Part shown: positions 25,693 through 35,048 of the stretch, one piece after another
Layout: each line of letters starts with the position of its first letter
Position numbering within the stretch: position 1 is the stretch's first letter
Source: Leptospira fluminis
GTDB taxonomy: Bacteria; Spirochaetota; Leptospiria; Leptospirales; Leptospiraceae
Reading direction: 5' to 3'
DNA length: 64,000 nt
NCBI RefSeq assembly: GCF_004771275.1
Contig: NZ_RQEV01000003.1
Span: forward strand, 310,001-374,000
Translations under genes and position numbers: made by a program
Notes under the pieces: model-generated
Databases searched by the model: none
The model's input: only the letters and a program-made list of their open reading frames with translations
What the model was told of the DNA's origin: nothing

Positions 25693-27378
25693 TCAGGGCT
25701 TGATTTTCTTGATCAGTTTTAAATCCGCCTTGTTAAATACGCTGATCTGAGTCGAAGCGGACCCTTCCTCTTTTCCGGTTACGTAAATTTTGTCTCCATA
25801 AAAGGTTACGTTGGAGTTAGGGCTGATTTCATCTTCGGAAGATGCCGTTTTCTTAAGTCCTTTGTCGAAGCGGGCCAAGAAATATTTTCCGTCCTTCTCT
25901 TCGAAAGCGTATACATCCTCTCCTTTCAAAATCATGGGAGATCGCCAGAATACGGAATCCTTGGACCAAACAGCCGGTTTAAGTGTCTCCTGGTCTATCA
26001 GTATGAGTTTGTGTTCCGCGGAATGGTCGGATTCGTAACCGACCACGAGAGCCTTGCCGTCCAATACTTCGAAGGTTCTTCCGCAGATCTTATTGAATTC
26101 CCCTCTGGAAATTTCGTCGTCGTTACTCGGATCCAGTACATGAAGTTCGTTACTGTAATGCCCGTCGGAAAGATATTTTAAGGTCTTTAAAAATAGGATT
26201 TTTCCGCCGACCACGTTTTTATCGAATTCCTCTTTTTTCTTCTGCTCTTCCTTGGCGGTTTGCAGTTCCTGTTTGGTGTCCTTCAGTTCTTTTTGAAGTT
26301 CTTCCTTGCTCTTTTTATCGTCGGGACTATCCGTCTTTTTGGAATCTGCAGAGGAAGTCTTACCGGATTCGGTCTTGGAAGAATCGCTCACGGAAGATTT
26401 AGAATCGGACTTGGTATCCGACTTGCGGCTTTCCTCTTTTTTGGAGATCTCCTTTTCCTTCTCCTTCAGCTGCTGCTCTTCTTTTTTGGCTTGCTGCTGC
26501 TGTTGCTGGACCTGTTTTTTCTCTTCCTGCTTTTGGGTGATTTTTTGTTTGTTTTTTACAGGGTCCTTATTTAATTCCTGGAGCTCCCTTTCGATTTTCT
26601 TTTCTTTTTCGGCCGCTTGTTTCTGCTGGTTTTTGTTTTCCTCTTTCTTCTCTTCTAATTTCTTTTTTTCGTCCTGGATTTTTTCCTTTTGGAGGTCGTC
26701 CATTTTCTTCTTATCTTCCTGACCTTCCTTTTTCTTATCCAGATCCTTATTGACTTCCTTTTCGAGTTCGTCCGTGTGTACGTCCCTTCCGTCTTCGGAA
26801 AGAATATTGCCTACGATCGGAATAATGATCTGAGTCTTATCGGGCCATTCATTGTACCGTCTCGCGATTCCTATTTTTTCCGGAGTCAGGTTCTTGACCA
26901 CTTCGGCGCCGTACTTTCCTTTCACATAAGCCGTACCTTTTCTATGGATCGCATTGTAATAGAGTATATAAGTGGCGAGAGTATCCGAATTCTGTTCGGA
27001 GTAGCCGAAGTTCGCCTTTACGTAACCGGCCAAAATCCGTTGGATCGAATTGATGTGCCCGAATTCCGTTTCCTTACCTAAGCTAAAAATGTCCGCACCG
27101 AATTTTTTCTCCTCGGGCAGGACTCTCACGACCGTGATTCCTTCTTCGCTAGCGGGAGTTTGAGGGTTCTTTTTCAGGGATTCCGCCAAATCCGCGCCTG
27201 TCTTCGCATTATTCCCTCTCGTTTCCTCGTCGGCTCTAGCGGCCGAACGGTTTACGAAATTGACCCTCCCGGAAGAACGAATCTCCCTTTCCCCCAAACG
27301 AGGACCCGTTTGGGCTAAAATTTGCCCGCAAACGAAGATGGAAGCGATCAAGAGGACGATCGGTCGAATCCGTGACAT
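25693..27378 (-). CDS. P83/100-family exported antigen, coiled-coil rich
   Basis: 561 residues from the ATG that starts a signal peptide (RIRPIVLLIASIFVCGQILA); the longer open frame upstream lies opposite serC. A conserved N-terminal part (about 60-210) is followed by ~200 residues dominated by Lys, Glu and Gln in coiled-coil pattern, then a C-terminal beta domain (GKILFLKTLKYLSDGHYSNEL onward, GRTFEVLDGKALVVG). This order matches the P83/100 antigen family of Borrelia and other spirochaetes. Periplasmic; role unknown. The coiled-coil codons make long false open frames on the other strand. Confidence 0.8.
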   Translation of the reverse strand: MSRIRPIVLLIASIFVCGQILAQTGPRLGEREIRSSGRVNFVNRSAARADEETRGNNAKTGADLAESLKKNPQTPASEEGITVVRVLPEEKKFGADIFSLGKETEFGHINSIQRILAGYVKANFGYSEQNSDTLATYILYYNAIHRKGTAYVKGKYGAEVVKNLTPEKIGIARRYNEWPDKTQIIIPIVGNILSEDGRDVHTDELEKEVNKDLDKKKEGQEDKKKMDDLQKEKIQDEKKKLEEKKEENKNQQKQAAEKEKKIERELQELNKDPVKNKQKITQKQEEKKQVQQQQQQAKKEEQQLKEKEKEISKKEESRKSDTKSDSKSSVSDSSKTESGKTSSADSKKTDSPDDKKSKEELQKELKDTKQELQTAKEEQKKKEEFDKNVVGGKILFLKTLKYLSDGHYSNELHVLDPSNDDEISRGEFNKICGRTFEVLDGKALVVGYESDHSAEHKLILIDQETLKPAVWSKDSVFWRSPMILKGEDVYAFEEKDGKYFLARFDKGLKKTASSEDEISPNSNVTFYGDKIYVTGKEEGSASTQISVFNKADLKLIKKIKP

Positions 27379-27540
27379 GTTTGAACTCCTTGGAAATGCA
27401 AGTTTGCGATGAACGCAACGCGAGATACGAATGGCTATCCTACGCTCTTTCCGACCCCGCTGCCAAGGATTTTTCCCGGACGAGTATCCCGTTCGGTGGA
27501 AGAAAGTTGCCCCCGAACGGAGGATTTTTACCCTAGCTCC

Positions 27541-28632
27541 ATGCGCGAGTTTCATCGGAGAATCTACAATTTCTGCGCCGGACCGGCCATGCTTCCCACG
27601 CCCGTGATGGAAAAGGCGGCCTCGGAGTTCTTGAATTACCGAGCTTCCGGAATGTCCATAATGGAAGACAGCCATCGTGGCAAATTATTCGGAGAGGTTT
27701 TGGACGAAGCACTTTCACTCTTACGGGAGTTGCTCTACGTTCCGGAAAATTACGAAGTCGCTTTTTTTTCCGGCGGAGCCACATTGCATTTTTCCGCGAT
27801 CCCTTTGAATTTATTGAAAGAAGGAGAAAGTGCCGACTACTCCATAACGGGGATTTGGGCCAAGAAGGCGATGGAAGAAGCCCTTCGCTATAACCCCGTC
27901 CAAAAAATCTACGACGGCGATTCTCATCATTATACGGAAGTTCCCAGGTTGACGGACGCCAATATAAACGAAACGGCGTCCTACGTTTATATCACTTCCA
28001 ACAATACCCTGCTCGGATCCAGGTATCCGATCATACCGGAATTCACCAAAACACCGTTAGTCGCCGATATGACTTCGGAGATTCTTTCCCGCAAAATTGA
28101 TATATCCCGGTTCGGGATCATTTTTGCGGGAGCCCAAAAGAACATCGGCCCGTCCGGACTCAGCGTTTTAATCATCAGAAAAGATCTTATCGGTCGTTCC
28201 GGCCGTGCGATCCCGCTTTTGATGGACTACGGCCTGACGATCAAAAACAAATCCATGTACAATACTCCGCCGACCTACTCTATTTATATGGCAAAGCTGG
28301 TCTTCGAATGGCTCAAACAAAAGGGAGGCATAGAGGCGATCGAAAGGGAAAACGAGGAAAAAGCGAAGCTACTCTACGATTATCTGGATTCCTCCTCCTT
28401 ATACGGCGCTCCGGTGAAAAAGCCGTATAGATCCACGATGAATGCAGTGTTCACGTTAAAAGACAAATCTTTAGAAGCGAAGTTCGTGGAAAAGGCCGAA
28501 GAGCAAGGACTACACGGATTGGAAGGACATCGTCTAGTAGGCGGCCTACGTGCTTCCATCTACAATTCCATGCCGAAGGAAGGAATCCTGGCCCTGATCG
28601 AATTCATGAAAGAGTTCGAAGCCTCCGTTTAA
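27541..28632 (+). CDS. serC: Phosphoserine aminotransferase
   Basis: 363 residues from the ATG that gives the family start [13 protein letters not shown]. The PLP lysine is in [16 protein letters not shown], and substrate residues appear in [12 protein letters not shown] and [15 protein letters not shown]. It transfers the amino group from glutamate to 3-phosphohydroxypyruvate in serine synthesis, and can act in pyridoxine synthesis. The open frame extends 44 codons further upstream without family support. Confidence 0.95.
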   Translation: MREFHRRIYNFCAGPAMLPTPVMEKAASEFLNYRASGMSIMEDSHRGKLFGEVLDEALSLLRELLYVPENYEVAFFSGGATLHFSAIPLNLLKEGESADYSITGIWAKKAMEEALRYNPVQKIYDGDSHHYTEVPRLTDANINETASYVYITSNNTLLGSRYPIIPEFTKTPLVADMTSEILSRKIDISRFGIIFAGAQKNIGPSGLSVLIIRKDLIGRSGRAIPLLMDYGLTIKNKSMYNTPPTYSIYMAKLVFEWLKQKGGIEAIERENEEKAKLLYDYLDSSSLYGAPVKKPYRSTMNAVFTLKDKSLEAKFVEKAEEQGLHGLEGHRLVGGLRASIYNSMPKEGILALIEFMKEFEASV

Positions 28633-28636
28633 AAGA

Positions 28637-29218
28637 ATGAATCGCTTGGAATGTATCGGGCTCCTTTTGGTGGCCGGAATATTTTCGACTGACCTCCGAT
28701 CCGCGCCCTTGTATTTCCGCACCTCGACGCGTGCCTCCGTCTGCTTTTCCGCCGGAAATTTTCCGAAAGAGATCAAGGATTTTTATCATTCCAAGCTGCC
28801 TACGGAGGAAAAAGCCCGGTGGGTGGAACGGATTTCCATTTCGGAAGCCAAGTCGCTGTACCAGAGCTTGGAATGCGTACACCGTTTAAGACTTTCCAAG
28901 GAAGAAAAAACTCTTCTCTTGTCGGATTACGAACGCTACCGGGAAACTCGGGAGTTACTCTATTCGTTCTACGAAAACCACCTTCTCTCCGAAGAAAAAA
29001 CGATCCGTTTTTCGGCGACGGAAGAAAAAGAGGTCCGTACGTTTCTACAATCCAAAAAGGAATTTTTTAACCGTCTGTTCGACGCAGAAGCTCTTTCTCT
29101 TTCGGAAGAACCCTTGCCGCTGGAATCCTTTACGAATCTCTATTTAGCCTTGTTATTGCAACATTGGGAATTCTTTCAAACCGCTCCCGAATTTTTGAAA
29201 GAAAGCGTCGGAGATTAA
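28637..29218 (+). CDS. Exported protein, unknown
   Basis: 193 residues with a probable signal peptide (ECIGLLLVAGIFSTDLRSA) and a charged, mostly helical body (EEKARWVERISISEAKSLYQ, later LLLQHWEFFQTAPEFL). It begins 4 bases after serC, so it is co-transcribed with it. No family recognised and no catalytic motif seen. Confidence 0.7.
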   Translation: MNRLECIGLLLVAGIFSTDLRSAPLYFRTSTRASVCFSAGNFPKEIKDFYHSKLPTEEKARWVERISISEAKSLYQSLECVHRLRLSKEEKTLLLSDYERYRETRELLYSFYENHLLSEEKTIRFSATEEKEVRTFLQSKKEFFNRLFDAEALSLSEEPLPLESFTNLYLALLLQHWEFFQTAPEFLKESVGD

Positions 29219-29282
29219 AATCCGCCTTTTCAAGGAATTTGCTTGAATCCGTAAATTCCCGCCCGTACGTTAACGTTAGGAT

Positions 29283-29717
29283 ATGAAAAAAATAGGCATC
29301 GCCTCCGATCATGGAGGATTCGAGTTAAAAGAATATCTTAGACACGAATTGGCAAATTCTGTGGACATCCTTGACTACGGTACTAAAGACGAATCTTCCG
29401 TGGATTATCCCCTCGTCATAAGCGAAGCCTGCAAAAAGGTGCTGTCGGGCGAAGTGGAAGGACTGATCGCCCTTTGCGGGACGGGGATCGGAGCCTCTAT
29501 AGCAGCAAACAGATTCAAAGGAATCCGGGCGGCGCTTTGTCACGACGAATTCACTGCGGAAATGTCAAGACGCCATAATAATGCCAACGTCCTCGTTTTG
29601 GGAGGCCGAGTTCTTGGAAAAGATCTCGCCGCTCGTATCGCGCAAAAATGGTTAACCACTACTTTCGAAGCGGGACGTCACGAGAGACGCGTGGGTCAAT
29701 TGGATTCGATCAGCTAA
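29283..29717 (+). CDS. rpiB: Ribose-5-phosphate isomerase B
   Basis: 144 residues. The RpiB/LacAB pattern is clear: IGIASDHGGFELKEYL, then LCGTGIGASIAANRF with the catalytic cysteine, ALCHDEFTAEMSRRHNNANVLVLGGR with the second active-site region. It interconverts ribose 5-phosphate and ribulose 5-phosphate. A LamG-like gene follows 7 bases later. Confidence 0.95.
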   Translation: MKKIGIASDHGGFELKEYLRHELANSVDILDYGTKDESSVDYPLVISEACKKVLSGEVEGLIALCGTGIGASIAANRFKGIRAALCHDEFTAEMSRRHNNANVLVLGGRVLGKDLAARIAQKWLTTTFEAGRHERRVGQLDSIS

Positions 29718-29724
29718 ATAGCGA

Positions 29725-31608
29725 ATGCCGATCGGGATGACTAGGATGAGGAAATTCGGTACTTCCTTCGGTAAAATCTCCGTATTCTTTTTCCTATTGC
29801 TCCTGAATATCACGGCGCTTTTTCCGGAAAAGGCGTCCTTCGTCTTAAACTCGTTTCATACAAAAGATTTAAGACTGAAAAAATCCGACAACGGTACTCT
29901 ACTTATGGACTTAGCCCCTAGGGATAGAAAACAGGGGGCCGATCTCTTTTTCGATTTCGAGGAAGAACAGGCGGGAGAGTTACAGGACAAGACCGGCGGA
30001 TATCGCGTCCTGTCTTCCTCTTACATGGTGGACGAGTCCCAATCGCATACGGGAAAAAGATCGGCTAGATTCGCGGGAAAAAGATCCGGAATCAAAATCT
30101 CGGGTAAAACGAAAGGTATCCTGACCTCTTCCGATATAAAAGAGGAATATTACATATCCCTATTTCTTTTACCGGGAACTCTGGACAAGGAGGCCACTCT
30201 CTTGAGCAGAGGATTATACACTCGCGGAAAGCGTTTCGGTTGGGATCTAAAAATAAAGGACGAGATTCCCATATTAGAATTTTATAATTTCTTTGAAAAA
30301 GAGAACAAAACCTTCTCATCCCTTAGGATCGTGGGAAGGGAAAGAATCTCCAGATCGAAATGGAATCACCTCGTGGTCCATTTTCGACCGATACAGAGGG
30401 AAATCGTATTTTACGTAAACGGAAAGGAAAACGATAGGGCGACTCTTCCGCGCCGCGAGTCGATCCTCCGAATCGGATTCCATCCGGAAGATACCACTCC
30501 GTTCATTTTGGGAGAGAATTTTTACGGTTGGTTGGACGACTTTCTGGCGGCAAAGGGAACGCCCGACTTGGAGGAACTTTCCACACCCTACAGCGGACAA
30601 ACCTACGACCAGTCCTCTTTTACCGCCGGAGCCAAATTCGGAACCGCCGTCTCTCCGGTATATAAAACGAAATACACGAATTCGGTGCCGGAAAGCCTGA
30701 CCCTGAAAGCAAAGATACCGAAATCCTCCTTTCTAGAATTGTATTTTCGATTTTCTCCCCGACCCTTTCCTCGATCTAGTGAGGACGGACCGAATTGGAA
30801 GTCCGTGGATCTAAGAAAACTCGAAGACTATTTGCAGGAAGATCTTTCCTCCGACGAAGAAACGGAAACACCGTCGGTGCAGAGAAAATTTCAGACGTAC
30901 AGGATCCCCTTGGATAAAAATCTTCCTCGTTTCAAGTATTTTCAAGCGAAACTGAAATTCAAGCCGGACGCTTCCGGAAACACAGGCCCCGAACTGGAAA
31001 GTCTGTCTTTTTCTTATAACGAGAACCTCCCGCCGGTCAAGCCCATGGGTTTGCAGGTCGTGTACATGGATGATGCCTATCCTGATACGGGAAGTCCGCG
31101 CTTATGTCTGAGTTGGACCCCGAATCCTGAAAAGGAGGTTCGGGGAAAATCCGGCGGATATGTGATTCATTATGGAGTCGGCCCGAACAGAATGGTCGGA
31201 ATTCTAAAAGGCACTCGTACGGATTTGGAAAAAGGAAAAATGCCCGTTCTTTCGATCTCAGATCGGGAAAAACATCCGATGAGCGAATATTTGGATCCGA
31301 TCCGCGGAGAAGATCCGTCCTGCCCGACTAGGCAAAATACGGGAGGGCAAAAACTTTGCCAGTGTATCGACAATCGATTGATCAGTTTGAATGCGGAAAA
31401 ACCTGAAGAAGACGCTCATAAGCCCTCAAAGGAAAAAAAGAAAAAACCGGTTTCGGATCCGTATGACAAAAAACTTCTGTTTTTACAAAAAGGACTGACC
31501 TTCTATTTTAAAATCGCAGCTTACAATTCGCTCTATGATCCTGCGGACGGTGCGGACCAGATCAGTCCGTTAAGCGATCCCGTCGAGGTCTATTTCCTCA
31601 GCGAGTAG
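29725..31608 (+). CDS. Large exported protein with LamG-like domain
   Basis: 627 residues with a signal peptide near residues 8-35. Residues ~65-290 look like a concanavalin/LamG beta sandwich (DLFFDFEEEQAGELQDKTGG, KRSARFAGKRSGIKI, SKWNHLVVHFRPIQREIVFYVNGK, NFYGWLDDFLA). The rest, to the C-terminus, includes a fibronectin-like part (LCLSWTPNPEKEVRGKSGGY) and a Lys-rich segment around residue 570. A periplasmic or surface binding protein is likely; the ligand is unknown. Follows rpiB closely; its end overlaps the PIN-like gene on the other strand by 39 bases. Confidence 0.75.
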   Translation: MPIGMTRMRKFGTSFGKISVFFFLLLLNITALFPEKASFVLNSFHTKDLRLKKSDNGTLLMDLAPRDRKQGADLFFDFEEEQAGELQDKTGGYRVLSSSYMVDESQSHTGKRSARFAGKRSGIKISGKTKGILTSSDIKEEYYISLFLLPGTLDKEATLLSRGLYTRGKRFGWDLKIKDEIPILEFYNFFEKENKTFSSLRIVGRERISRSKWNHLVVHFRPIQREIVFYVNGKENDRATLPRRESILRIGFHPEDTTPFILGENFYGWLDDFLAAKGTPDLEELSTPYSGQTYDQSSFTAGAKFGTAVSPVYKTKYTNSVPESLTLKAKIPKSSFLELYFRFSPRPFPRSSEDGPNWKSVDLRKLEDYLQEDLSSDEETETPSVQRKFQTYRIPLDKNLPRFKYFQAKLKFKPDASGNTGPELESLSFSYNENLPPVKPMGLQVVYMDDAYPDTGSPRLCLSWTPNPEKEVRGKSGGYVIHYGVGPNRMVGILKGTRTDLEKGKMPVLSISDREKHPMSEYLDPIRGEDPSCPTRQNTGGQKLCQCIDNRLISLNAEKPEEDAHKPSKEKKKKPVSDPYDKKLLFLQKGLTFYFKIAAYNSLYDPADGADQISPLSDPVEVYFLSE

Positions 31609-31986
31609 AACTTTCATCAAAGTCTGTTTCCTATACCGGGAATCCAGAGATAAAATTCCGTCGAGGTCGGAGAGGGACGCGGAGGCCACGTCCAACCATT
31701 CCTCCCAGTTCAAGTCCGTCGAGGCCGACAGTTTTAATGCAAGGGAGATTTCCTCCTTTTTGACGGGGAGGATCTCGGCGAAAAATTTTTTGGATTGGGT
31801 CCAAAGAATTTCCCTGCGGGAAGAGTCACGTTCCGCGGAAAGGATCGCATGGACGGATGCCAGCGAAACGCAAAACAAAGCGTTTTTTTTAGTAAGCGCT
31901 TCGAGTGCTCTTTGGATTTCTTTCTTGGCTTTAGGTTCGCCTAAAAGCAAGGTATAAAAGGAATTCTTAGCGAGAAGTAATTTCAA
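31570..31986 (-). CDS. PIN-like protein with altered active site
   Basis: 138 residues from a TTG that overlaps the stop of the gene before it (TTGA). The start MKLLLAKNSFYTLLL follows the VapC pattern, in which an aspartate normally stands at the sixth position; here it is A6. Later acidic residues that could match the rest of the site are E52, D99 and D115 (ILSLDSRY). It may be an inactive or repurposed PIN fold. It follows a ribbon-helix-helix gene in the antitoxin-toxin order, but sits at the end of a five-gene sensor operon. The family call is by pattern only. Confidence 0.5.
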   Translation of the reverse strand: MKLLLAKNSFYTLLLGEPKAKKEIQRALEALTKKNALFCVSLASVHAILSAERDSSRREILWTQSKKFFAEILPVKKEEISLALKLSASTDLNWEEWLDVASASLSDLDGILSLDSRYRKQTLMKVLLAEEIDLDGIA

Positions 31987-32186
31987 ATCTCGGTTCCGGA
32001 ATAGATCTGGGTCAGTTCTTTTAGCGCTTCCAGTCGACGGTACGTATCGGAACGGAAGATTTCGTTTCGAAAGCAGGTCCGAAGTAATTCGGAAGCGGAC
32101 ATTTCCCTTTCGCCCGCCTCTTTCCGCAATAGTTCGAATTCTTCCTCGGTCAGGAGCATCTGGAATCTGCGTTCTACGCGTGCCAT
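31983..32186 (-). CDS. Ribbon-helix-helix-like small protein
   Basis: 67 residues from ATG 32186, which overlaps the stop of the upstream gene (TGATG). A strand (VERRFQMLLT) is followed by two helices (EEEFELLRKEAGERE, SASELLRTCFRN), the ribbon-helix-helix plan of antitoxins and small repressors, then a C-terminal helix that could bind a partner. Paired with the PIN-like gene downstream. Could instead be an unrelated accessory protein of the sensor operon. Confidence 0.6.
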   Translation of the reverse strand: MARVERRFQMLLTEEEFELLRKEAGEREMSASELLRTCFRNEIFRSDTYRRLEALKELTQIYSGTEI

Positions 32187-32782
32187 CACTCCTCTTCTTT
32201 CAGCTCCTTTTCGTTTTTCAAGTACGTTCCGAAATAAATCCGAGAATCTTTTAATTGTCCCAAGCTTTCGTAGATCGCCCCTATATTATAATTCGCTTGG
32301 TTTAATCGAAAATCGTATTTGAAGGACTTGCGAAAAATCTGAACGGCTCTGTCCTCTCTCCCTGCATACCATTCCGCCAACGCCCACAAAAAAAACCATT
32401 TGCCCAGATCCGGGTCCCTAGGAGAAATTTTAGAAAGACGATCGAGAGATTCTTCGAAGATGCCCGCCGATCTTAGATAGTTGTCCCGGATCCGCTTCGT
32501 TTTTTCCATTCTGGAAAAAACGTCTTCGTCGTACCTAGGCAATTCCAAATCGGACCTCCAAAGCAAGGCTCTTGCCAAATACAATCTGAACATCAGTTCA
32601 GCGGGATTTTTTCTTACATACTCCTCCAAAAAAGGAAGACTCTGCGCTTCTTGTCCGCTTTGGTGCAGGATCAAAATCTTCTGTTTCGCGTTCTTATTCC
32701 ATTCTCTACGGTTTTCCTCTTGGGAAATCAAAGGACCGGAAACGAAGATGATGGTAACGATAGCAAAAAAAATCTTGAGCAT
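32186..32782 (-). CDS. Exported TPR-like protein
   Basis: 198 residues with a signal peptide (KIFFAIVTIIFVSGPLIS) and helical repeats of TPR type (SLPFLEEYVRKNPAELMFRLYLARALL, and near the C-terminus LNQANYNIGAIYESLGQLKDSRIYF). Third gene of the operon that begins at 36058; it starts 28 bases after the large sensor-like gene and overlaps the next gene. A periplasmic partner of the two sensor-like proteins is plausible. Confidence 0.75.
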   Translation of the reverse strand: MLKIFFAIVTIIFVSGPLISQEENRREWNKNAKQKILILHQSGQEAQSLPFLEEYVRKNPAELMFRLYLARALLWRSDLELPRYDEDVFSRMEKTKRIRDNYLRSAGIFEESLDRLSKISPRDPDLGKWFFLWALAEWYAGREDRAVQIFRKSFKYDFRLNQANYNIGAIYESLGQLKDSRIYFGTYLKNEKELKEEE

Positions 32783-32810
32783 GGAAATCCGTGCCCCGAT
32801 CCCGATCGGA

Positions 32811-35048
32811 TCAGATGTACGTGTAAAGATTCTTACCGCCTTCGGGATAAGGCATAGACACGATTTCCCAACTCTCGCCGGTATGTTCCAAAATTTCGGA
32901 AAGACTTTCTTTCATTTCTTCCCGAGAAAGAACGAATATCTCGCTCGGGGATACCCCAAACGCATAGTCCTCGGCTCCTAACAAAGGTTGCACCCGCTCC
33001 AAAACCGTCTTTCTCCATTTTTCGGCGGAGTCATAGTCTCTTTGTCCTTTCAGTAGAATCTTAAACAGATTGCATCGACTTCTTTCGCCGTGGGTCGCCC
33101 AACGAAGCAATAAGAATTGAATCTGCACAAGATCCCGTTTGTCCTGAATCGCGTGCGAAGCCTGCTCTATTTCGAGTTGAAGAAAGGCCTCCTCCACAGG
33201 ATCGATGGATCGTTCCACGGATTCCATGATTCGGTCGGCAAAATCGGAATTCGGCGGATCCGGAAACATCAGAAAAAAACGAAAATCCAAACCGGACCTG
33301 AACAACGGAAAAGAAATGATCCGAATCACTCCGTCCAAATCCGCAGGATCGAATTTTTTCCTGAAGAAATGATCGTTTCTGCGTTCTTCCGTAACGTCTA
33401 TAATGGAAACTTGATTGTTCTCTTCCCCCAAAAATTGGTCCCCGTACAAGAATATCATATTTTGCCTCGTGTACGGCTGCATTCCGGACGTGACCACGGG
33501 GAGATACGCTCCCCTTCTTCTATCATAAAAATGGATAGTGAAGGCTTTCAGACGATAGGACGAAAAAATCGTTAGATAGTACTTCAATAGAGAGGAGGAG
33601 GAAGAATCCAAACCTTGGTGAATTTCATCCAGAACCTCCAAGACTTTTCTCTTTTCCCGGATCGGTTGTTCGTCCAACCAAGTTCGAAAACGCTCCGAAA
33701 GGGCGATTTCCTCGTTCGGATCCGTCTTGCGTATTCCCCACCATGCTCTGGCCCAGAGGAAAAATCTGGACTTGTGCTGGAGAGCGATCCCTCTGGCCGC
33801 CTTCAAACCGATTTCCGCGAGTCCGCTGACACGCAGGGCCTTCGCAAGCAGTCCGGTATCTTTCGGCTTTTCCAACGTCGCCGGAATTTCCTCCGCACTT
33901 CCGGATCGAACCTTATCGACTAGCTTTGCCAATTCCTCCGTAAAAATGGAGTCCCTTTTCCTTTGAATCGTTTCCGCAAAATCCGTCGAAGGTTCGGCTA
34001 CGGAAACCAATTCGGGTATCCGATGCGGTACCGATCCCGCGACTTGGCGTTTCGGTTCCCTTAAAAATTTCGGAGTCAAAAAGGAATCCTTCGGCAGATC
34101 GAAAGGTAAAACGTAGAACGTATCGCCCGATAAATTCATCGTTTCGTATACCGGGGGTGGGGGCGGCGGAATTTCCGTAGGCGCCGAAGACCTGGCCGAT
34201 TCGATCTTTTTCAGGGTTTCCTCCGCGATTCTCTCCGATAATAATTTCGTCAGCCTAGAGATATCCGAATTTTTATGAAGGGATCCGGTAGATCTTCTCC
34301 TTAGGAAAAAAATCGCCAGATCCAAAGTCAACAAAGCCGCGAATAAGAGCGGGAAAAACATTAAAAGTTTGGAATTTACTTCCGGAACTATAAGAAAGAA
34401 ACCTTGTATAAACGCGGATTGATTTTCAGGAAAAGACAAATAATATGCCCGATATTCGGATTCTCCTATGGTAATTGCCTGAAAATCGCTTCCGTTTTCC
34501 TTTAAAGATAGAAGCAAGTCCTCCGAAATTCGAATCGGAGCAACTCCCCCTTTCGGGGTGCCCCATTCTTTAAAGGATCCGATTTTCAATTCCGGAAAAA
34601 AATATTCGCTGCGACCTTCGACATCGAAATAGAATTTATCCTTGTCCAAGACGGCCAAAACCGCGAGTTGCTTATCGTAAATCGGAACAAAGAATACCGG
34701 CTCCCCTTCGAGACTCAAAAGGCGACTCGTCTTTCCTTCCCAAGCTTGGATCAATAACTGCTTTACCGCACGGTTTTCGAACTCGGGAGAAGAACCCGTC
34801 CTATCCAAAGAGTCCCAAATGGCGAATTTTCGCACGGGCACGGGGAGATTTTGCGTATCCAATAGGTTCGGATCGCTAGTTCGTATTTCACGTTCCAAGT
34901 TTACAAGATTTTTGTTAAACGATGTAAACGCCGCCTTGAGTTTGGATCGGTAATATACGCCGTCGGGAAAATAAGGTTCTATCCAAAGGACGAGCACCGA
35001 AAACAGACAGGCAAAAGCGAGAAGCACGCGTAATTTTGATCCGATCAT
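32811..35048 (-). CDS. Membrane sensor-like protein with degenerate GGDEF-like C-terminus
   Basis: 745 residues. One membrane span near the N-terminus, a ~200-residue periplasmic domain, a second span (about 228-250, LLMFFPLLFAALLTLDLAIFF), a proline-rich linker, then a cytoplasmic part with a GAF-like region (RLKAFTIHFYDRRRGAYLPVV). The last ~110 residues follow the strand-helix plan of a GGDEF domain (LFKILLKGQRDYDSAEKWRKT), but the signature loop reads VSPSEIF, so cyclase activity is not expected. Start overlaps the upstream gene by 4 bases. No family name recognised. Confidence 0.65.
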   Translation of the reverse strand: MIGSKLRVLLAFACLFSVLVLWIEPYFPDGVYYRSKLKAAFTSFNKNLVNLEREIRTSDPNLLDTQNLPVPVRKFAIWDSLDRTGSSPEFENRAVKQLLIQAWEGKTSRLLSLEGEPVFFVPIYDKQLAVLAVLDKDKFYFDVEGRSEYFFPELKIGSFKEWGTPKGGVAPIRISEDLLLSLKENGSDFQAITIGESEYRAYYLSFPENQSAFIQGFFLIVPEVNSKLLMFFPLLFAALLTLDLAIFFLRRRSTGSLHKNSDISRLTKLLSERIAEETLKKIESARSSAPTEIPPPPPPVYETMNLSGDTFYVLPFDLPKDSFLTPKFLREPKRQVAGSVPHRIPELVSVAEPSTDFAETIQRKRDSIFTEELAKLVDKVRSGSAEEIPATLEKPKDTGLLAKALRVSGLAEIGLKAARGIALQHKSRFFLWARAWWGIRKTDPNEEIALSERFRTWLDEQPIREKRKVLEVLDEIHQGLDSSSSSLLKYYLTIFSSYRLKAFTIHFYDRRRGAYLPVVTSGMQPYTRQNMIFLYGDQFLGEENNQVSIIDVTEERRNDHFFRKKFDPADLDGVIRIISFPLFRSGLDFRFFLMFPDPPNSDFADRIMESVERSIDPVEEAFLQLEIEQASHAIQDKRDLVQIQFLLLRWATHGERSRCNLFKILLKGQRDYDSAEKWRKTVLERVQPLLGAEDYAFGVSPSEIFVLSREEMKESLSEILEHTGESWEIVSMPYPEGGKNLYTYI

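Noticed and set aside
26420..26760. Possible tandem DNA repeat
   Set aside because: It is low-complexity coding sequence for a coiled coil with varied codons, not a repeated unit.
26260..27081. Long plus-strand open frames opposite the P83/100-like gene
   Set aside because: They mirror the Lys/Glu/Gln-rich coiled-coil codons of the minus-strand gene (Phe/Leu/Ser-rich products) and have no start signals.
27379..27675. N-terminal extension of the P83/100-like frame
   Set aside because: The extension lies opposite serC and precedes a clear signal peptide, which marks the true start.
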